From Bradyrhizobium sp. AUGA SZCCT0283 (GTDB lineage Bacteria; Pseudomonadota; Alphaproteobacteria; Rhizobiales; Xanthobacteraceae): a stretch of 64,000 nt of DNA. Made by a program: the position numbers and the translations under genes. Position 1 is the first letter of the stretch. Every line of letters starts with the position of its first letter. The stretch covers positions 124,001-188,000 of the forward strand of contig NZ_JAFCLU010000008.1 of NCBI RefSeq assembly GCF_018130385.1, given 5' to 3'. This document shows, one piece after another, positions 38,009 to 46,493 of the stretch. The notes below the pieces were generated by a model. It made no database searches, was not told the origin of the DNA, and saw only the letters and a list, made by a program, of their open reading frames with translations.

Positions 38009-39019
38009 ATGAGTGTCGGGCTGATCGGCCTTCTCGACGATATCGCTGGTATCGCCAAGGTGGCGGCGGCTTCGCTCGATGATGTGGCGAGCCAGGCCGC
38101 CAAAGCAGGCGCCAAGGCGGCGGGCGTCGTCATCGACGATACCGCGGTCACGCCCGGCTACGTGATCGGATTCGAGCCGAAGCGCGAGCTTCCCATTGTC
38201 GGCAAGATCGCGGCGGGATCGCTGCGCAACAAACTCTTGATCCTGCTGCCCGCGGCCCTGCTGCTGAGCTACTTTCTTCCCTGGACGATCACGCCGCTAT
38301 TGATGCTGGGCGGCGGCTATCTTTGCTATGAAGGGGTGGAAAAGGTGCTCGAGGCCGTCATGCCGCATCATGCGCATCAGCATGAGGCCCAGCTCGGCAC
38401 CGTGGCGTTGAACGCGCGGTCGGTCGAAGACGAGAAGGTCGCAAGCGCCATCAAGACCGACTTCATCCTGTCGGCCGAGATCATGGCGATCACGCTGGCG
38501 GCCCTCCCCGCGGGGAGCATCTGGAAGCAGGCGCTCGTGCTGGCGGTCGTGGCAATCGGAATCACCGTCGCCGTGTATGGCGTGGTGGCGCTGATCGTGA
38601 AGGCCGACGATGTCGGTGTAGCGCTGGCACGGCGCGACGGCGCTTCGGCGATCGGCCGGGCGATCGGCCGGGCGGTCGGCCGCGGCACTGTTCGTGGCAT
38701 GCCCGTGCTTCTGAAGATTCTCAGCGTGGTCGGAACAGCCGCCATGATCTGGGTTGGCGGCGGCATCATCCTGCATGGCCTCGAGGTCTACGGTCCGCCG
38801 GCAATCGGCCACCTCGTCAAGTCCGCTGCCGAGGCTGCGGCCCACGCATTCCCGCCGCTTGCCGCGATCCTCGAATGGGCGGTCGAGGCAGCGATATCCG
38901 GCGTGATTGGCCTCTTGGTCGGCGCCGTATCTATACCGGTCGTCGGATTTGTGTTCGCGCCTGCATGGAAATCGCTGAAGCGCTTTCTGCCCCGCCGTCA
39001 GAATACGTCCGCGCAGTGA
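38009..39019 (+). CDS. DUF808 family membrane protein
   Basis: 336-aa inner-membrane protein of the YedI/DUF808 family, function unknown. The family start MSVGLIGLLDDIAGIAKVAA, the stretch DDTAVTPGYVIGFEPKRELP, and about six hydrophobic segments after residue 80 are visible. A His-rich turn MPHHAHQHE occurs near residue 118. ATG 38009 has AAGGA upstream, while an ATG five codons earlier does not. It stands alone between the phyR terminator and a gene-poor region. Confidence 0.9.
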   Translation: MSVGLIGLLDDIAGIAKVAAASLDDVASQAAKAGAKAAGVVIDDTAVTPGYVIGFEPKRELPIVGKIAAGSLRNKLLILLPAALLLSYFLPWTITPLLMLGGGYLCYEGVEKVLEAVMPHHAHQHEAQLGTVALNARSVEDEKVASAIKTDFILSAEIMAITLAALPAGSIWKQALVLAVVAIGITVAVYGVVALIVKADDVGVALARRDGASAIGRAIGRAVGRGTVRGMPVLLKILSVVGTAAMIWVGGGIILHGLEVYGPPAIGHLVKSAAEAAAHAFPPLAAILEWAVEAAISGVIGLLVGAVSIPVVGFVFAPAWKSLKRFLPRRQNTSAQ

Positions 39020-39389
39020 AGGGCCGCCTGTTTTGCCGCTGTGCCCCTCGAGCGTACCCGGTTCCGCTGCGCAAAGCCGGGCTCATAAACCTTCGTATAG
39101 CCGGTCCATCCGTTTCGATGTCGGCCGTTTACCTCGGTACAATTGAGCAGGGCGGGCGCACATCCTAACGTCGTCACGTCGAGGCAGGATGTACATTGTG
39201 AATTGCCCGCGCATCGCCGATCTCTCCTCCCGGTCGTCGGCGCCGCCTGCCTCGTCACCTCGGTCGCAATTTTCGTTCGCGCGCGACGATCAGGTGACCG
39301 CGCGAAATGATTTCTGATTGAGCGTGCCATGTGAACCAGTTCACGTCCGGATTGCGACGCTGGCGGTATCATTGTCTCTGCTGATTCAC
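39020..39389. other. Gene-poor region with a GTGAAC/GTTCAC palindrome
   Basis: About 370 bases in which I find no supportable gene. GTGAAC-CA-GTTCAC at 39331-39344 is a near-perfect 14-bp palindrome about 50 bases before the candidate small RNA and might be its operator. The rest has no clear repeat. Confidence 0.4.
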
Positions 39390-39540
39390 CGCTGATCCCG
39401 GAGACTTCGCACTCCGGGACTGCCGATTGCGGGACGACACCGAGTTCGCGGCCAGGCACCTCCCCCTGGCTCGGGCCACCAGCCTCGAAAGCTGGTCGGA
39501 CTTATCCGGCGCGCCCCACCTGCGCGCCGGATTTTTTGCG
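39390..39540 (+). ncRNA. Candidate structured small RNA (four consecutive hairpins)
   Basis: Four well-formed hairpins follow one another: CCCGGAG/CTCCGGG (39397-39418), GCCAGG/CCTGGC (39451-39470) with a loop CACCTCCC that could pair with a Shine-Dalgarno sequence, ACCAGC/GCTGGT (39478-39496), and a terminator with a perfect 11-bp stem ATCCGGCGCGC/GCGCGCCGGAT followed by TTTTTT (39504-39537). No protein gene ends here that needs the terminator. The terminator stem is almost the same as that of phyR. I cannot match it to a named RNA family. Confidence 0.5.
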
Positions 39541-39861
39541 CGCACTGGCCATGCACACCTCGTCCTCGGCATCGGCGGTATCGCCGTGCTGCTGGGCGGC
39601 AATGGATTTGCCTTCGACAGCGGACGAATCGCCGGGATCGTATTGCTGTTTTCCGCAGCGATCCTGTTTGCGATCGGCTATATCCTCAACCGCGTGCCGT
39701 TGCCGATGCCGCCGCTGGTCGTGGTCGCCTGGCAGGTCGGGCTCGGCTGCCTCGCGATGCTGATCCTTGGCGTTGTGTTCGAGCAGCCGAACTATCGCGC
39801 GCTCACGGCGCAGGGACTTGCCTTCTTCGTCTACATGACGCTGGCGTTGCAGAAAGCGTGA
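39536..39861 (+). pseudogene. Remnant of an EamA/DMT-family transporter
   Basis: The frame ending at 39861 encodes about 108 residues like the second half of an EamA (drug/metabolite) transporter: VLGIGGIAVLLGGNGFAFD, then VVVAWQVGLGCLAMLILGVV and LTAQGLAFFVYMTLALQKA. Intact members have about 300 residues and ten helices; here roughly four remain and both ends are missing. The only start codon for a longer reading is a TTG at 39427, inside the hairpins of the candidate small RNA. It is most simply a decayed gene fragment. Confidence 0.65.
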
Positions 39862-39952
39862 TGGGCGGAATCCTTGTTGAACTGCGCCCCACGCCCGCAT
39901 AGGCTCGCCGCAAGCTGAACCATAAGAAAACAAACGGAAACGTCCATCACCG

Positions 39953-41227
39953 ATGCAGTCCGCCGAGCGGCCTTTGCCCTACCGCCGGGGCCTGATCATT
40001 GTTGCGACATTGGCTACCGCCTATGTCGCCAGCCATTTTTTCCGCGCCTCCAACGTCACCATCGGCCTCGATTTGATGCGCGATCTGGCCATCGGGCCGG
40101 AAGCCTTGGGCGCGCTGACCGGCGCGTTCTTCTTCGGTTTCGCCGCGATGCAGATTCCCTGCGGCTTCTTCTTCGATCGTTTCGGGCCGCGCTATACCGT
40201 GGTCGGCATGCTCATCGTAGCAAGCCTCGGCGGCGCGCTGTTCACGCTGGCGCCGAGCTGGCCGGTGCTCTTGACCGGCCGCGCGCTGATGGGCGCCGGC
40301 TGCGGCGTGATGCTGATCGGCAGCATGGTGGTGATCTCGCGCTGGTTTCCGCCGGACCGCTTCTCGACGCTGACAGCCATGGTGTTGTCGATCGGCCTGC
40401 TCGGCAACCTCGCCGCCACCACGCCGCTCGCCTGGGCGTCGCAGGCGGTCGGCTGGCGGGCGGTGTTCGGCGCCGTCGTCGTCTTCACGGCGCTGGCGAC
40501 GATTGCGATCTGGCTGGTGGTGCGCGACGCGCCGCCCGGCCATCCCTTTCTCTCCCGCAAGGTGGAACCATCTGGCGAGATGCTGAGGGGCATGCTCGAG
40601 GTGCTGCGCAACCCGCGGCTGAAGCCGATCCTGGCGCTGAATTTCTGCAGCTACGCCTGCACCTTCACCGTACAGGGCCTGTGGGGCGGCGCGTTCCTGC
40701 GCGAGGTGCATGGCTTAAGCCCGATCGCGGCCGGCAACGTCCTGCTCTGCGCCGTGATCGCCTATCAGGTCGGCATGCTCGCCTTCGGCCCGCTCGACCG
40801 CCGGCTCGACACCCGCAAGGGCATCGCGATCGGCGGCACGCTGGTGATCATTGTTCTGCTCGCGATGCTGGCGCTGTTCTCTCACCCGCCGGTCTGGCTG
40901 CCGACAGCCGTCATCATTGCCATGGGCTTCTTCAGTGCCTCCAGCACCATGGTGATGACCCACGGCCGCGGCATCTTCCCGGATCGGCTGATCGGGCGTG
41001 GCATCTCGACCATGAACACATCAGTCATGCTCGGCGTCGCCTGCATGCAGACGCTGTCCGGAATCATCATCGGCGCTTTCGAACCGCTGGCCAGCGGCGC
41101 GCGCACCGAAGAGGCTTACCGCGCGCTGTTCGGCACGCTGACGCTGGTGCTGATCATAGCTGTCGCGATCTACAGCCGCTCGCAGGACGTGAAGCCGAGC
41201 GAGGAGATGCGCGCGGCGCGGCAGTAG
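39953..41227 (+). CDS. Major facilitator superfamily transporter
   Basis: 424-aa MFS permease with twelve hydrophobic segments. The loop 2-3 motif reads GFFFDRFGPRYTVVGMLI (consensus GxxxDRxGRR), and TM4 has ALMGAGCGVMLIGSMVVISR. A cytoplasmic central loop precedes the second half, where GPLDRRLDTRKGIAIGGTLV repeats the motif. The substrate cannot be read from sequence; the nitrate/sugar-acid type is possible. It is monocistronic. Confidence 0.9.
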   Translation: MQSAERPLPYRRGLIIVATLATAYVASHFFRASNVTIGLDLMRDLAIGPEALGALTGAFFFGFAAMQIPCGFFFDRFGPRYTVVGMLIVASLGGALFTLAPSWPVLLTGRALMGAGCGVMLIGSMVVISRWFPPDRFSTLTAMVLSIGLLGNLAATTPLAWASQAVGWRAVFGAVVVFTALATIAIWLVVRDAPPGHPFLSRKVEPSGEMLRGMLEVLRNPRLKPILALNFCSYACTFTVQGLWGGAFLREVHGLSPIAAGNVLLCAVIAYQVGMLAFGPLDRRLDTRKGIAIGGTLVIIVLLAMLALFSHPPVWLPTAVIIAMGFFSASSTMVMTHGRGIFPDRLIGRGISTMNTSVMLGVACMQTLSGIIIGAFEPLASGARTEEAYRALFGTLTLVLIIAVAIYSRSQDVKPSEEMRAARQ

Positions 41228-41262
41228 CGACGCCTGGAGAGCGAAGCGTACAATCCCTGCGC

Positions 41263-41499
41263 TCAGGTCGGCGGCTTCAACTCGCCGGTGATCCAGCCGC
41301 CCGAGGCCGTATTCATCGGGTCCTTAGCGACTGCATTTGTGAAGCTGTGGTCGCATTTCCTGCACTCAAACGTGCGGAGCTCCAAGCCCTCCGGGCCGGG
41401 CCCGATTCCGACCAACATCATGCGGCCTTCGCATTTCGGACATCCGGGCCGGCGGATCGGAAGCAGGCAAGGTTCGGGGCGTGTATCTCGTTCCGGCAT
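41263..41499 (-). CDS. Small zinc-ribbon protein, paralogue A
   Basis: 78-aa protein with two CxxC knuckles: GCPKCEGRMMLVGIGPGPEG then LELRTFECRKCDHSF. The four Cys should bind one zinc. The end reads DPMNTASGGWITGELKPPT, matching the end of paralogue C at 43554. ATG 41499 was chosen; a longer form from ATG 41622 begins MSKSEQ, and paralogue C has MSKTEQ at the same distance, so the longer start is not excluded. Function unknown. Confidence 0.7.
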   Translation of the reverse strand: MPERDTRPEPCLLPIRRPGCPKCEGRMMLVGIGPGPEGLELRTFECRKCDHSFTNAVAKDPMNTASGGWITGELKPPT

Positions 41500-41724
41500 G
41501 ATGATTCCCCCGCGGATCACGGTGGGAGCCGTCCGCTTCTGCCACCGGCGGATGCCGTGACATGCGATGATTAGAGCAGCATGCCGCGAATCGACGTGAA
41601 TCCACTGTTCACTTTTGCTCATTCCCGAAAATTTAGGCCGCTATGGCGCAACTGGTCAATTTGATACAGACAGCGGCAAGCCAGCCTGTGATGCTTCCTC
41701 TCGGGCAAACTGCGAGGTCGCCAA

Positions 41725-42021
41725 ATGAGCATGTCGAGCGAAAGCCTGTTGGTTATATTGTTCGTCGGCCTCGTTGCCGGCTGGCTCGCCGGCCAGATCG
41801 TGCAAGGGACCGGCTTCGGACTCATCGGTGATCTTATCATTGGAATTCTGGGCGCCTTTTTTGGAAGCTGGTTGCTGCCCCGTCTCGGCATCCATCTTGG
41901 GACCGGATTGATCAGTGCAATCGTCAATGCCACCATCGGTGCCGTGCTTCTCCTGCTCATCGTGCGCCTCGTGCGAGGCGGCGGCGGATGGGGGTGGCAA
42001 AGGAGCTGGTGGCGTCGATAG
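41725..42021 (+). CDS. GlsB/YeaQ/YmgE family stress-associated membrane protein
   Basis: 98-aa protein of the transglycosylase-associated family. Three hydrophobic segments are visible: LLVILFVGLVAGWLAGQIV, GLIGDLIIGILGAFFGSWLL and GLISAIVNATIGAVLLLLIV, with the typical GxxGDxxxGxxGA pattern. The end is Gly/Trp/Arg-rich. Family members are induced by envelope and oxidative stress. No EcfG-type promoter is seen upstream. Confidence 0.9.
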   Translation: MSMSSESLLVILFVGLVAGWLAGQIVQGTGFGLIGDLIIGILGAFFGSWLLPRLGIHLGTGLISAIVNATIGAVLLLLIVRLVRGGGGWGWQRSWWRR

Positions 42022-42093
42022 ATATCTGCGCCGCTTGCGCCGGGAGAGGGTTTGTTTCCCAGTGGCGACCGCTGACGCGACGGGATATCAGCC

Positions 42094-42774
42094 TCACGGC
42101 TCGCGCTTGATCTCGGGCTTGTCGTACAAGATCGCGTTCAGCAATGAGTTGTTGACCTCGATTTTTCCGTTGTAGGTAATGAAGCCAAGCTTGCGGAACT
42201 TGTTCATGAAGAAGCTGACGCGGGAGCGCGTCGTTCCGATCATTTCGGCCAATGTTTCCTGGCTGATATTCGGGCTGATCAGTTGAGGGGTGCCCTCCTT
42301 GCCGAAATTCGCCAGCAGGAGCAGCAGGCGCGCCAGCCGTTTTTCACTGGAGTTGAAGAGCTGGTCGATCAGATCCTCTTCAATCCGGCTGTTCCGGGTC
42401 AGCAGATAGGCCATGAACAGCTCGGAAAACTTCGGCTGATCGTGCAGCGCCGCCAGCATGGCTGTCTTCGTTATCGCGGTGACCAGGCATTCCTCCATCG
42501 CTGTCGCCGTCGCGATACGCAGCGCGTGGCCGTTCATGCAGCCTTCGCCAAAGAACTGGCCCGGCCCCAAAATGCCGACCACGGCTTCCTTGCCTTGCTC
42601 GGATATGACAACAACCTTGACCCGGCCTTTCTGGATATAGAAGACCGTATTTGCCACGTCGCCCTGCGCAAAGACGATCTCATCCTTGCGAAATTCAAGG
42701 ATGGTCTTCCCTTCGCCTACCTTGGCGAGAAACTCCTTGGGATCAAATATTACCTGGTTGGTACTGTTTGGCAT
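42094..42774 (-). CDS. Crp/Fnr family transcriptional regulator
   Basis: 226-aa regulator. The cyclic-nucleotide-like sensor domain has FAQGDVANTVFYIQKGRVKV and GPGQFFGEGCMNG. The C-terminal winged helix contains SQETLAEMIGTTRSRVSFFM, the recognition helix. There are no N-terminal Cys, so it is not an FNR/FixK oxygen sensor; it belongs with cNMP-binding-type regulators whose ligand is often unknown. It is transcribed alone, convergent with the GlsB-like gene. Confidence 0.92.
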   Translation of the reverse strand: MPNSTNQVIFDPKEFLAKVGEGKTILEFRKDEIVFAQGDVANTVFYIQKGRVKVVVISEQGKEAVVGILGPGQFFGEGCMNGHALRIATATAMEECLVTAITKTAMLAALHDQPKFSELFMAYLLTRNSRIEEDLIDQLFNSSEKRLARLLLLLANFGKEGTPQLISPNISQETLAEMIGTTRSRVSFFMNKFRKLGFITYNGKIEVNNSLLNAILYDKPEIKREP

Positions 42775-43027
42775 GTCCCGTTTGGTCCCCGCGGTGGGAC
42801 GCCTACCTTACCATTCAGGCGGCCGACATCAGAAGTAAAAGTGCCGCAGGATGGGGGCTATTCGCAGCAGGATGGCCCAGGCAGCCGCGCCCGGAGCAAT
42901 CTCGCGCCTTCATGGAAATGGCATGTGAAGCGGCCGAAGAAGCATTCGGCTGCGGATAGCTGAGAGTGGTCAGCAAAAAGAGGCCGGAGCCGGACCCCGA
43001 CAGGTCGCAAAAGCTGACTCGGGGCGG

Positions 43028-43210
43028 CTAGATCGCGACCGCAAAACTCCCAGTTGTCTTGCATTCCGGGCACTCGAAGGTGCGGACTTCATGACCACGT
43101 TGAGCAGGCTCGATGCAAGCCAACCGCATAGGCTTGCCGCACTTCGGACATGGAAGAATTCCGATCTCCGCGCGGCTGTATAGTGGACTTGGTTGGATAG
43201 ATGACATCAT
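43028..43210 (-). CDS. Small zinc-ribbon protein, paralogue B
   Basis: 60-aa protein with CPKCGKPMRLACIEPAQRGH then EVRTFECPECKTTGSF, two CxxC knuckles as in paralogues A and C. The shared core pattern is CPxC, about 15 residues, RTFECxxC. It is shorter than the others at the C-terminus. About 55 bases upstream of the start are strongly similar to the same region of paralogue C, which argues for a duplicated regulatory leader. Function unknown. Confidence 0.75.
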   Translation of the reverse strand: MMSSIQPSPLYSRAEIGILPCPKCGKPMRLACIEPAQRGHEVRTFECPECKTTGSFAVAI

Positions 43211-43553
43211 GCTTCCCTGTATTGGGCGGGAGCATTACCGATCTCTCTGTCGCCGGTAACTGCCTGTTCAGACGGCGATAGAGCCAATCTTGCCCCAAAT
43301 ACCAATGCGGGCCTGGTCAATATTGACCACTATTGAAAATTCGTTCAGCAGGAACGGCCCCAGTGTGGGGGACACTGAGGCCATCAATGCAGGATGCCTT
43401 TGGGCGGGAAGGCGATCCATGCAGCGTTAAGGTCCCTAACCGGCATTTGTTCCGGGTTATTAGATTGTGGGCAGAGTGCGTGCCTTCAGTGTGCAATGTC
43501 CGCTTCGAGGCCATGAGCTGACGCGATAAAAGAGACCGCTACCTGCGGCGGCT
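43211..43553. other. Zinc-ribbon leader region with 16-bp palindrome
   Basis: About 340 bases with no supportable gene. 43211-43270 is the leader shared with paralogue C. The rest includes the palindrome at 43314-43329 and a GTGCAATGTCCGCTTCGAGG stretch resembling the end of a decayed repeat. Confidence 0.45.
43314..43329. promoter_or_regulatory. Perfect 16-bp palindrome TGGTCAATATTGACCA
   Basis: TGGTCAAT/ATTGACCA is fully symmetric and lies about 105 bases upstream of paralogue B. The form is that of a dimeric repressor or MarR/GntR-type operator. Which protein binds it cannot be told. Confidence 0.5.
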
Positions 43554-43760
43554 TTACGTTGGCGCCAGCAGTTGTCCGCGAAGCCATGCGTTGGTTCTGA
43601 CGGACTTCATCGGATCGATTAGTTCGACCACAGTCTGATGGACGTGATCGCACGCAGGGCACTCAAACGTCCTGACGTCGAAGCCCAAGGGGCCGGGTGT
43701 AATCCGCGCCAACGTGGTTCTTGTTTGGCACGCGGGGCAAAGTGGTCGGATGATGATCAT
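43554..43760 (-). CDS. Small zinc-ribbon protein, paralogue C
   Basis: 68-aa protein: PLCPACQTRTTLARITPGPL, GFDVRTFECPACDHVH, then DPMKSVRTNAWLRGQLLAPT. Knuckles and tail match paralogue A; the leader matches paralogue B. ATG 43760 was chosen by comparison with B; a GTG at 43883 would give a 109-aa form starting MSKTEQ. No catalytic motif is visible; DNA/RNA binding or protein contact through the zinc ribbon is plausible but unproven. Confidence 0.72.
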   Translation of the reverse strand: MIIIRPLCPACQTRTTLARITPGPLGFDVRTFECPACDHVHQTVVELIDPMKSVRTNAWLRGQLLAPT

Positions 43761-44235
43761 GATGCTTCGCCTTGGATCAGGCGGGAGCGTTACAGAACTC
43801 TCAGTCACCGGTAGATACCGAGGGGGCGGTGATAGAATCAGCATCGAACTCCAGAAATTCCGCCGCTGTTCCGTTTTGCTCACATTCCAAAATAATTAAC
43901 GCATCGTTAGCGAATTACGACATTCCCGGATTCAAATTAGGACAATTGCTTGAAATAGGAAGCCGAGGCAACGGCAACGGTCAGGCACGGTATCGTTTCA
44001 TCCGGATCGAACAGACAGGATCAGGCGCATTTCTCTCTGGGATCGCCCGGACGATTGCTCACAAAACGCTGCACGGCGAATGCGTAACAGAGACGCGGCA
44101 ATCATAACACTGAGTTCCGAAAACATCATACGAACACACAAGCACCGCTCGAGGAACAAGCGGGAACTGCCGTTCGGTGCAACCATTGGCGGCGCGCAAC
44201 ATTGACTCACCGCTAAACAATCAAGGATTTTTATA
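43761..44235. other. Phasin upstream region
   Basis: About 475 bases without a gene. The first 60 are the zinc-ribbon leader. From about 43880 the sequence is AT-richer than its surroundings. A near-match EcfG-type promoter is at 44163-44187. The phasin start at 44236 has AAGGATTTTTATA upstream. Confidence 0.4.
44163..44187 (+). promoter_or_regulatory. Near-match EcfG-type promoter before the phasin gene
   Basis: GGAAC (44163-44167), 16 bases, CATT (44184-44187): one mismatch from GGAAC-N16-CGTT, and the same mismatch as the nepR candidate. It lies 48 bases from the phasin ATG. Confidence 0.4.
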
Positions 44236-44598
44236 ATGTCTAATGCAAATCAGAATAACGCAACTCGGAATTCATCGCAGCCGCAGGATAGCAGAGAACA
44301 GATCCATGCCGCTGCTGCATCGATGAATTCTTTCCCGGGCGACTTTCACGCGATTGTCACAGCTTACAGCGACTACGCCAAGAAATCGTTTGAAGACACC
44401 AGGTCGTTTGTCGAGAAGCTCTCAGGCGTGAAGTCGATCGACAAGGCGATTGAAATTCAAACCGAATTCGCAAAATCGGCTTTCGAGACGTACATGGCCG
44501 AATCGCAGAAGATTGGCGCGTTGTATCGCGATCTTGCCACGCAATCCTGCAAACCATTCGGTGGATTTCTTGCCACGATGACCCCGACAAATCGATAA
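44236..44598 (+). CDS. Phasin family protein
   Basis: 120-aa helical protein of the phasin_2 type, which coats polyhydroxyalkanoate granules. After a Gln/Asn/Ser-rich N-terminus, the core FHAIVTAYSDYAKKSFEDTR, FVEKLSGVKSIDKAIEIQTE, and FAKSAFETYMAESQKIGALY shows the amphipathic phasin pattern. There are no membrane segments. A small gene follows 100 bases downstream on the same strand. Confidence 0.9.
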   Translation: MSNANQNNATRNSSQPQDSREQIHAAAASMNSFPGDFHAIVTAYSDYAKKSFEDTRSFVEKLSGVKSIDKAIEIQTEFAKSAFETYMAESQKIGALYRDLATQSCKPFGGFLATMTPTNR

Positions 44599-44697
44599 GT
44601 CTCAACCCTCGCGATGTCAGCGCAAAATTGCCCTGCTCATCGCGGGGCTTTTTTCCGCAGTCGGGAGCCTGCACCTGCAGTTTCACGAGGAGACATC

Positions 44698-44943
44698 ATG
44701 TTCAATGTTAATCCGAATTTCCAAAATCTGTCCCTCGATCCAGCGGAGATGATCGCTGTCAGCGAGGCATACGACCTGGCATGTCGAACGCTTCAGAATA
44801 TCGGCCAGTTGGAAGTGGATCGCGAGATCATCGCCCGAGGAATTCTGCGAGCCGTAAAAACTGGCGAGCGGAACGCCACCAAACTATGTGAGCGTGCCAT
44901 CCATGGGTTGACCGCGTTCGATTACCGGCAACATGACGCGTGA
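44698..44943 (+). CDS. Conserved small hypothetical protein
   Basis: 81-aa soluble, mostly helical protein (LDPAEMIAVSEAYDLACRTL, EIIARGILRAVKTGERNATK). ATG 44698 has GAGGAG at ideal spacing; upstream in-frame codons lack such a site. I recognise the type as a common small rhizobial protein of unknown function. It lies 100 bases downstream of the phasin gene and may share its transcript. Confidence 0.65.
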   Translation: MFNVNPNFQNLSLDPAEMIAVSEAYDLACRTLQNIGQLEVDREIIARGILRAVKTGERNATKLCERAIHGLTAFDYRQHDA

Positions 44944-45175
44944 CCCGGCCAGGGGATCTGTCTGTCCAGGGTTCGAAGATCAAGGCGGCCTTACTGTTTT
45001 GGCGCTGGCCACGCCCTGGTCACAGCGCTTTCAATGATGTTCCGCTGAACTCCGGTGCATTGTGGGCAAGACAACGTTCGCCAGAAAACGTTGGCAATTT
45101 CTTCGCCCGCCGATCTCGACTCAATGGCTGCCAACCGCAAAGATTGGCTCGATCAATTTTGTGTCCGGGAATCCC

Positions 45176-45388
45176 ATGCCAACTGTAAAAATTCGCGCGA
45201 CCACGATCCTCGGCGAGTTCGGGCAAGCTCAGACAGAGCTTGTCGACAAGGCCGTGATCCTCACCGACGGCATATCCGGGACCGTGGAGAAGGTATGGCT
45301 TGACGAATTGCACGGCCTGCGAATTTCGATCCGAGGTCACGATGGAAGGTGGCCCATCTCGACGGTCAAGTTCTCGCAGACAGGCTGA
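45176..45388 (+). CDS. Small hypothetical protein
   Basis: 70-aa protein: MPTVKIRATTILGEFGQAQT then VDKAVILTDGISGTVEKVWL and LHGLRISIRGHDGRWPISTV. The alternation of charged and hydrophobic residues and the DGISGTVEKV / GLRISIRGHDG pair look like a small beta barrel. ATG 45176 has only a weak ribosome-binding site (CCGGGAA). It is kept because the residue pattern is protein-like, but this is one of the less certain genes. Confidence 0.5.
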   Translation: MPTVKIRATTILGEFGQAQTELVDKAVILTDGISGTVEKVWLDELHGLRISIRGHDGRWPISTVKFSQTG

Positions 45389-45486
45389 GAAATGCCAAAC
45401 GATCTCGCATACTCGCTTTGGACGGAACGTGGCCCTCCTATCGCACGGGCCGAAAACGCCCGCGAAGCTCCGCACAATTTGTCGGA

Positions 45487-45978
45487 TCACCTGCGTCCGA
45501 ACAGTCCGCCCACCACGCCGCCAATCAATCCACCTGGACCGCCACCACTGCGGTGATGGCCTCCGCCGCGCCGGCGGGCCGGACGGTCGTCATCGGATTT
45601 GTCGCTGCTGCCAAGGCTGGCCCGCGCCGCCGAGACGGACTCGGTCAGTAGCGCCTGATGCTGCAGCGTATCGAGGAAGCCAGTCTTGGGATAGCCGCGT
45701 GCCGCCTGCCAACGCGTGATCACGGCGCGGGTCGACTTGTCGAACCGTCCATTGACCTTGGTATCGAAGCCGAGAGCGGTCAACCGGCGCTGCACGTCGC
45801 GACGCTTCGCCTTGTCGAGACCTATCCGATCTTCGGTTTCCCGAGTTGCCTCGTGGACAGAGGCCGCCGGATCGGCGGATGCCAACAGATCGCGGTCGGT
45901 CATGCTCGGACCGGCTTTGGCGCCATTCGCACTGACGAGAATTCCAAGGACTGACAATACGAGGATGAAGACGCGCAA
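45487..45978 (-). CDS. Exported peptidoglycan-binding-domain protein
   Basis: 163-aa secreted protein. A signal peptide (residues 1-23, ending ANGAKA/GP) precedes a PG_binding_1 fold: DVQRRLTALGFDTKVNGRFD then KSTRAVITRWQAARGYPKTG, which contains the typical DG-F--T--A---WQ pattern. The tail is Asp/Arg-rich then RRRGGGHHRSGGGPGGLIGG with a Gly-rich end. It is probably a periplasmic cell-wall-associated protein. Confidence 0.85.
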   Translation of the reverse strand: MRVFILVLSVLGILVSANGAKAGPSMTDRDLLASADPAASVHEATRETEDRIGLDKAKRRDVQRRLTALGFDTKVNGRFDKSTRAVITRWQAARGYPKTGFLDTLQHQALLTESVSAARASLGSSDKSDDDRPARRRGGGHHRSGGGPGGLIGGVVGGLFGRR

Positions 45979-46493
45979 TGGCTTATCTTCCCTGATCTAA
46001 AGTCTCTCGATGATTTCGCTTTGAGAACCTGTGTCGGTTCAAATTCACCGCCCTGAAACTCGAACTTCGGGCGGCGTCTGAATCGTCAACTCCGGCTTCG
46101 TTACGGAGCAACTGTTATCCGGTTCACTTGTTCCTCATCGTGTGCCCAATGTTACACGGCATTGCACTGCGGCCGGCCAGCGAAAGAGCCGGCACAAGAA
46201 GGCAATCCGCGCGGCCGACATCCGCTTTGGGAAGAACAACCTCGCATCGTCCATTTTCGAGGGCTGCTCCTGCTCCGTCAGCGGACAGCCATCGTCAGGG
46301 CGTTCGATGTCCGTTTGGGGCTAATTCCAGGCTCATGCGCCGCAACGGGTGGGCGCCGGTTCGATGGCCTTCTCGGCCGCGGTGATCATGACGGGTTGGC
46401 ACGATAGGCCTGGTCTAATTCCCGGTTGCAGTGCACGATTGCCATTCCGCCCCGGCGGGAGGATGTTTCAAGAGAGGCACAAGGGAGAGCGGC
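45979..46493. other. Gene-poor region
   Basis: About 515 bases. Several short open frames cross it on + but none has a good ribosome-binding site or protein-like composition. I see no clear repeat, palindrome or promoter. The leader of the 78-aa gene begins near 46470. Confidence 0.4.

Noticed and set aside
39390-39500. tRNA or tmRNA in the hairpin region
   Set aside because: No acceptor-stem pairing around a TTC-type T loop and no CCA; the hairpins are serial and not a cloverleaf.
39427-39535. TTG-started N-terminus for the DMT-like frame
   Set aside because: It lies in the hairpins and terminator of the candidate small RNA and matches no transporter N-terminus.
42094-42774. Crp/Fnr protein as an oxygen-sensing FNR or FixK
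   Set aside because: No N-terminal Cys cluster, and no TTGAT-N4-ATCAA boxes were noticed near by.
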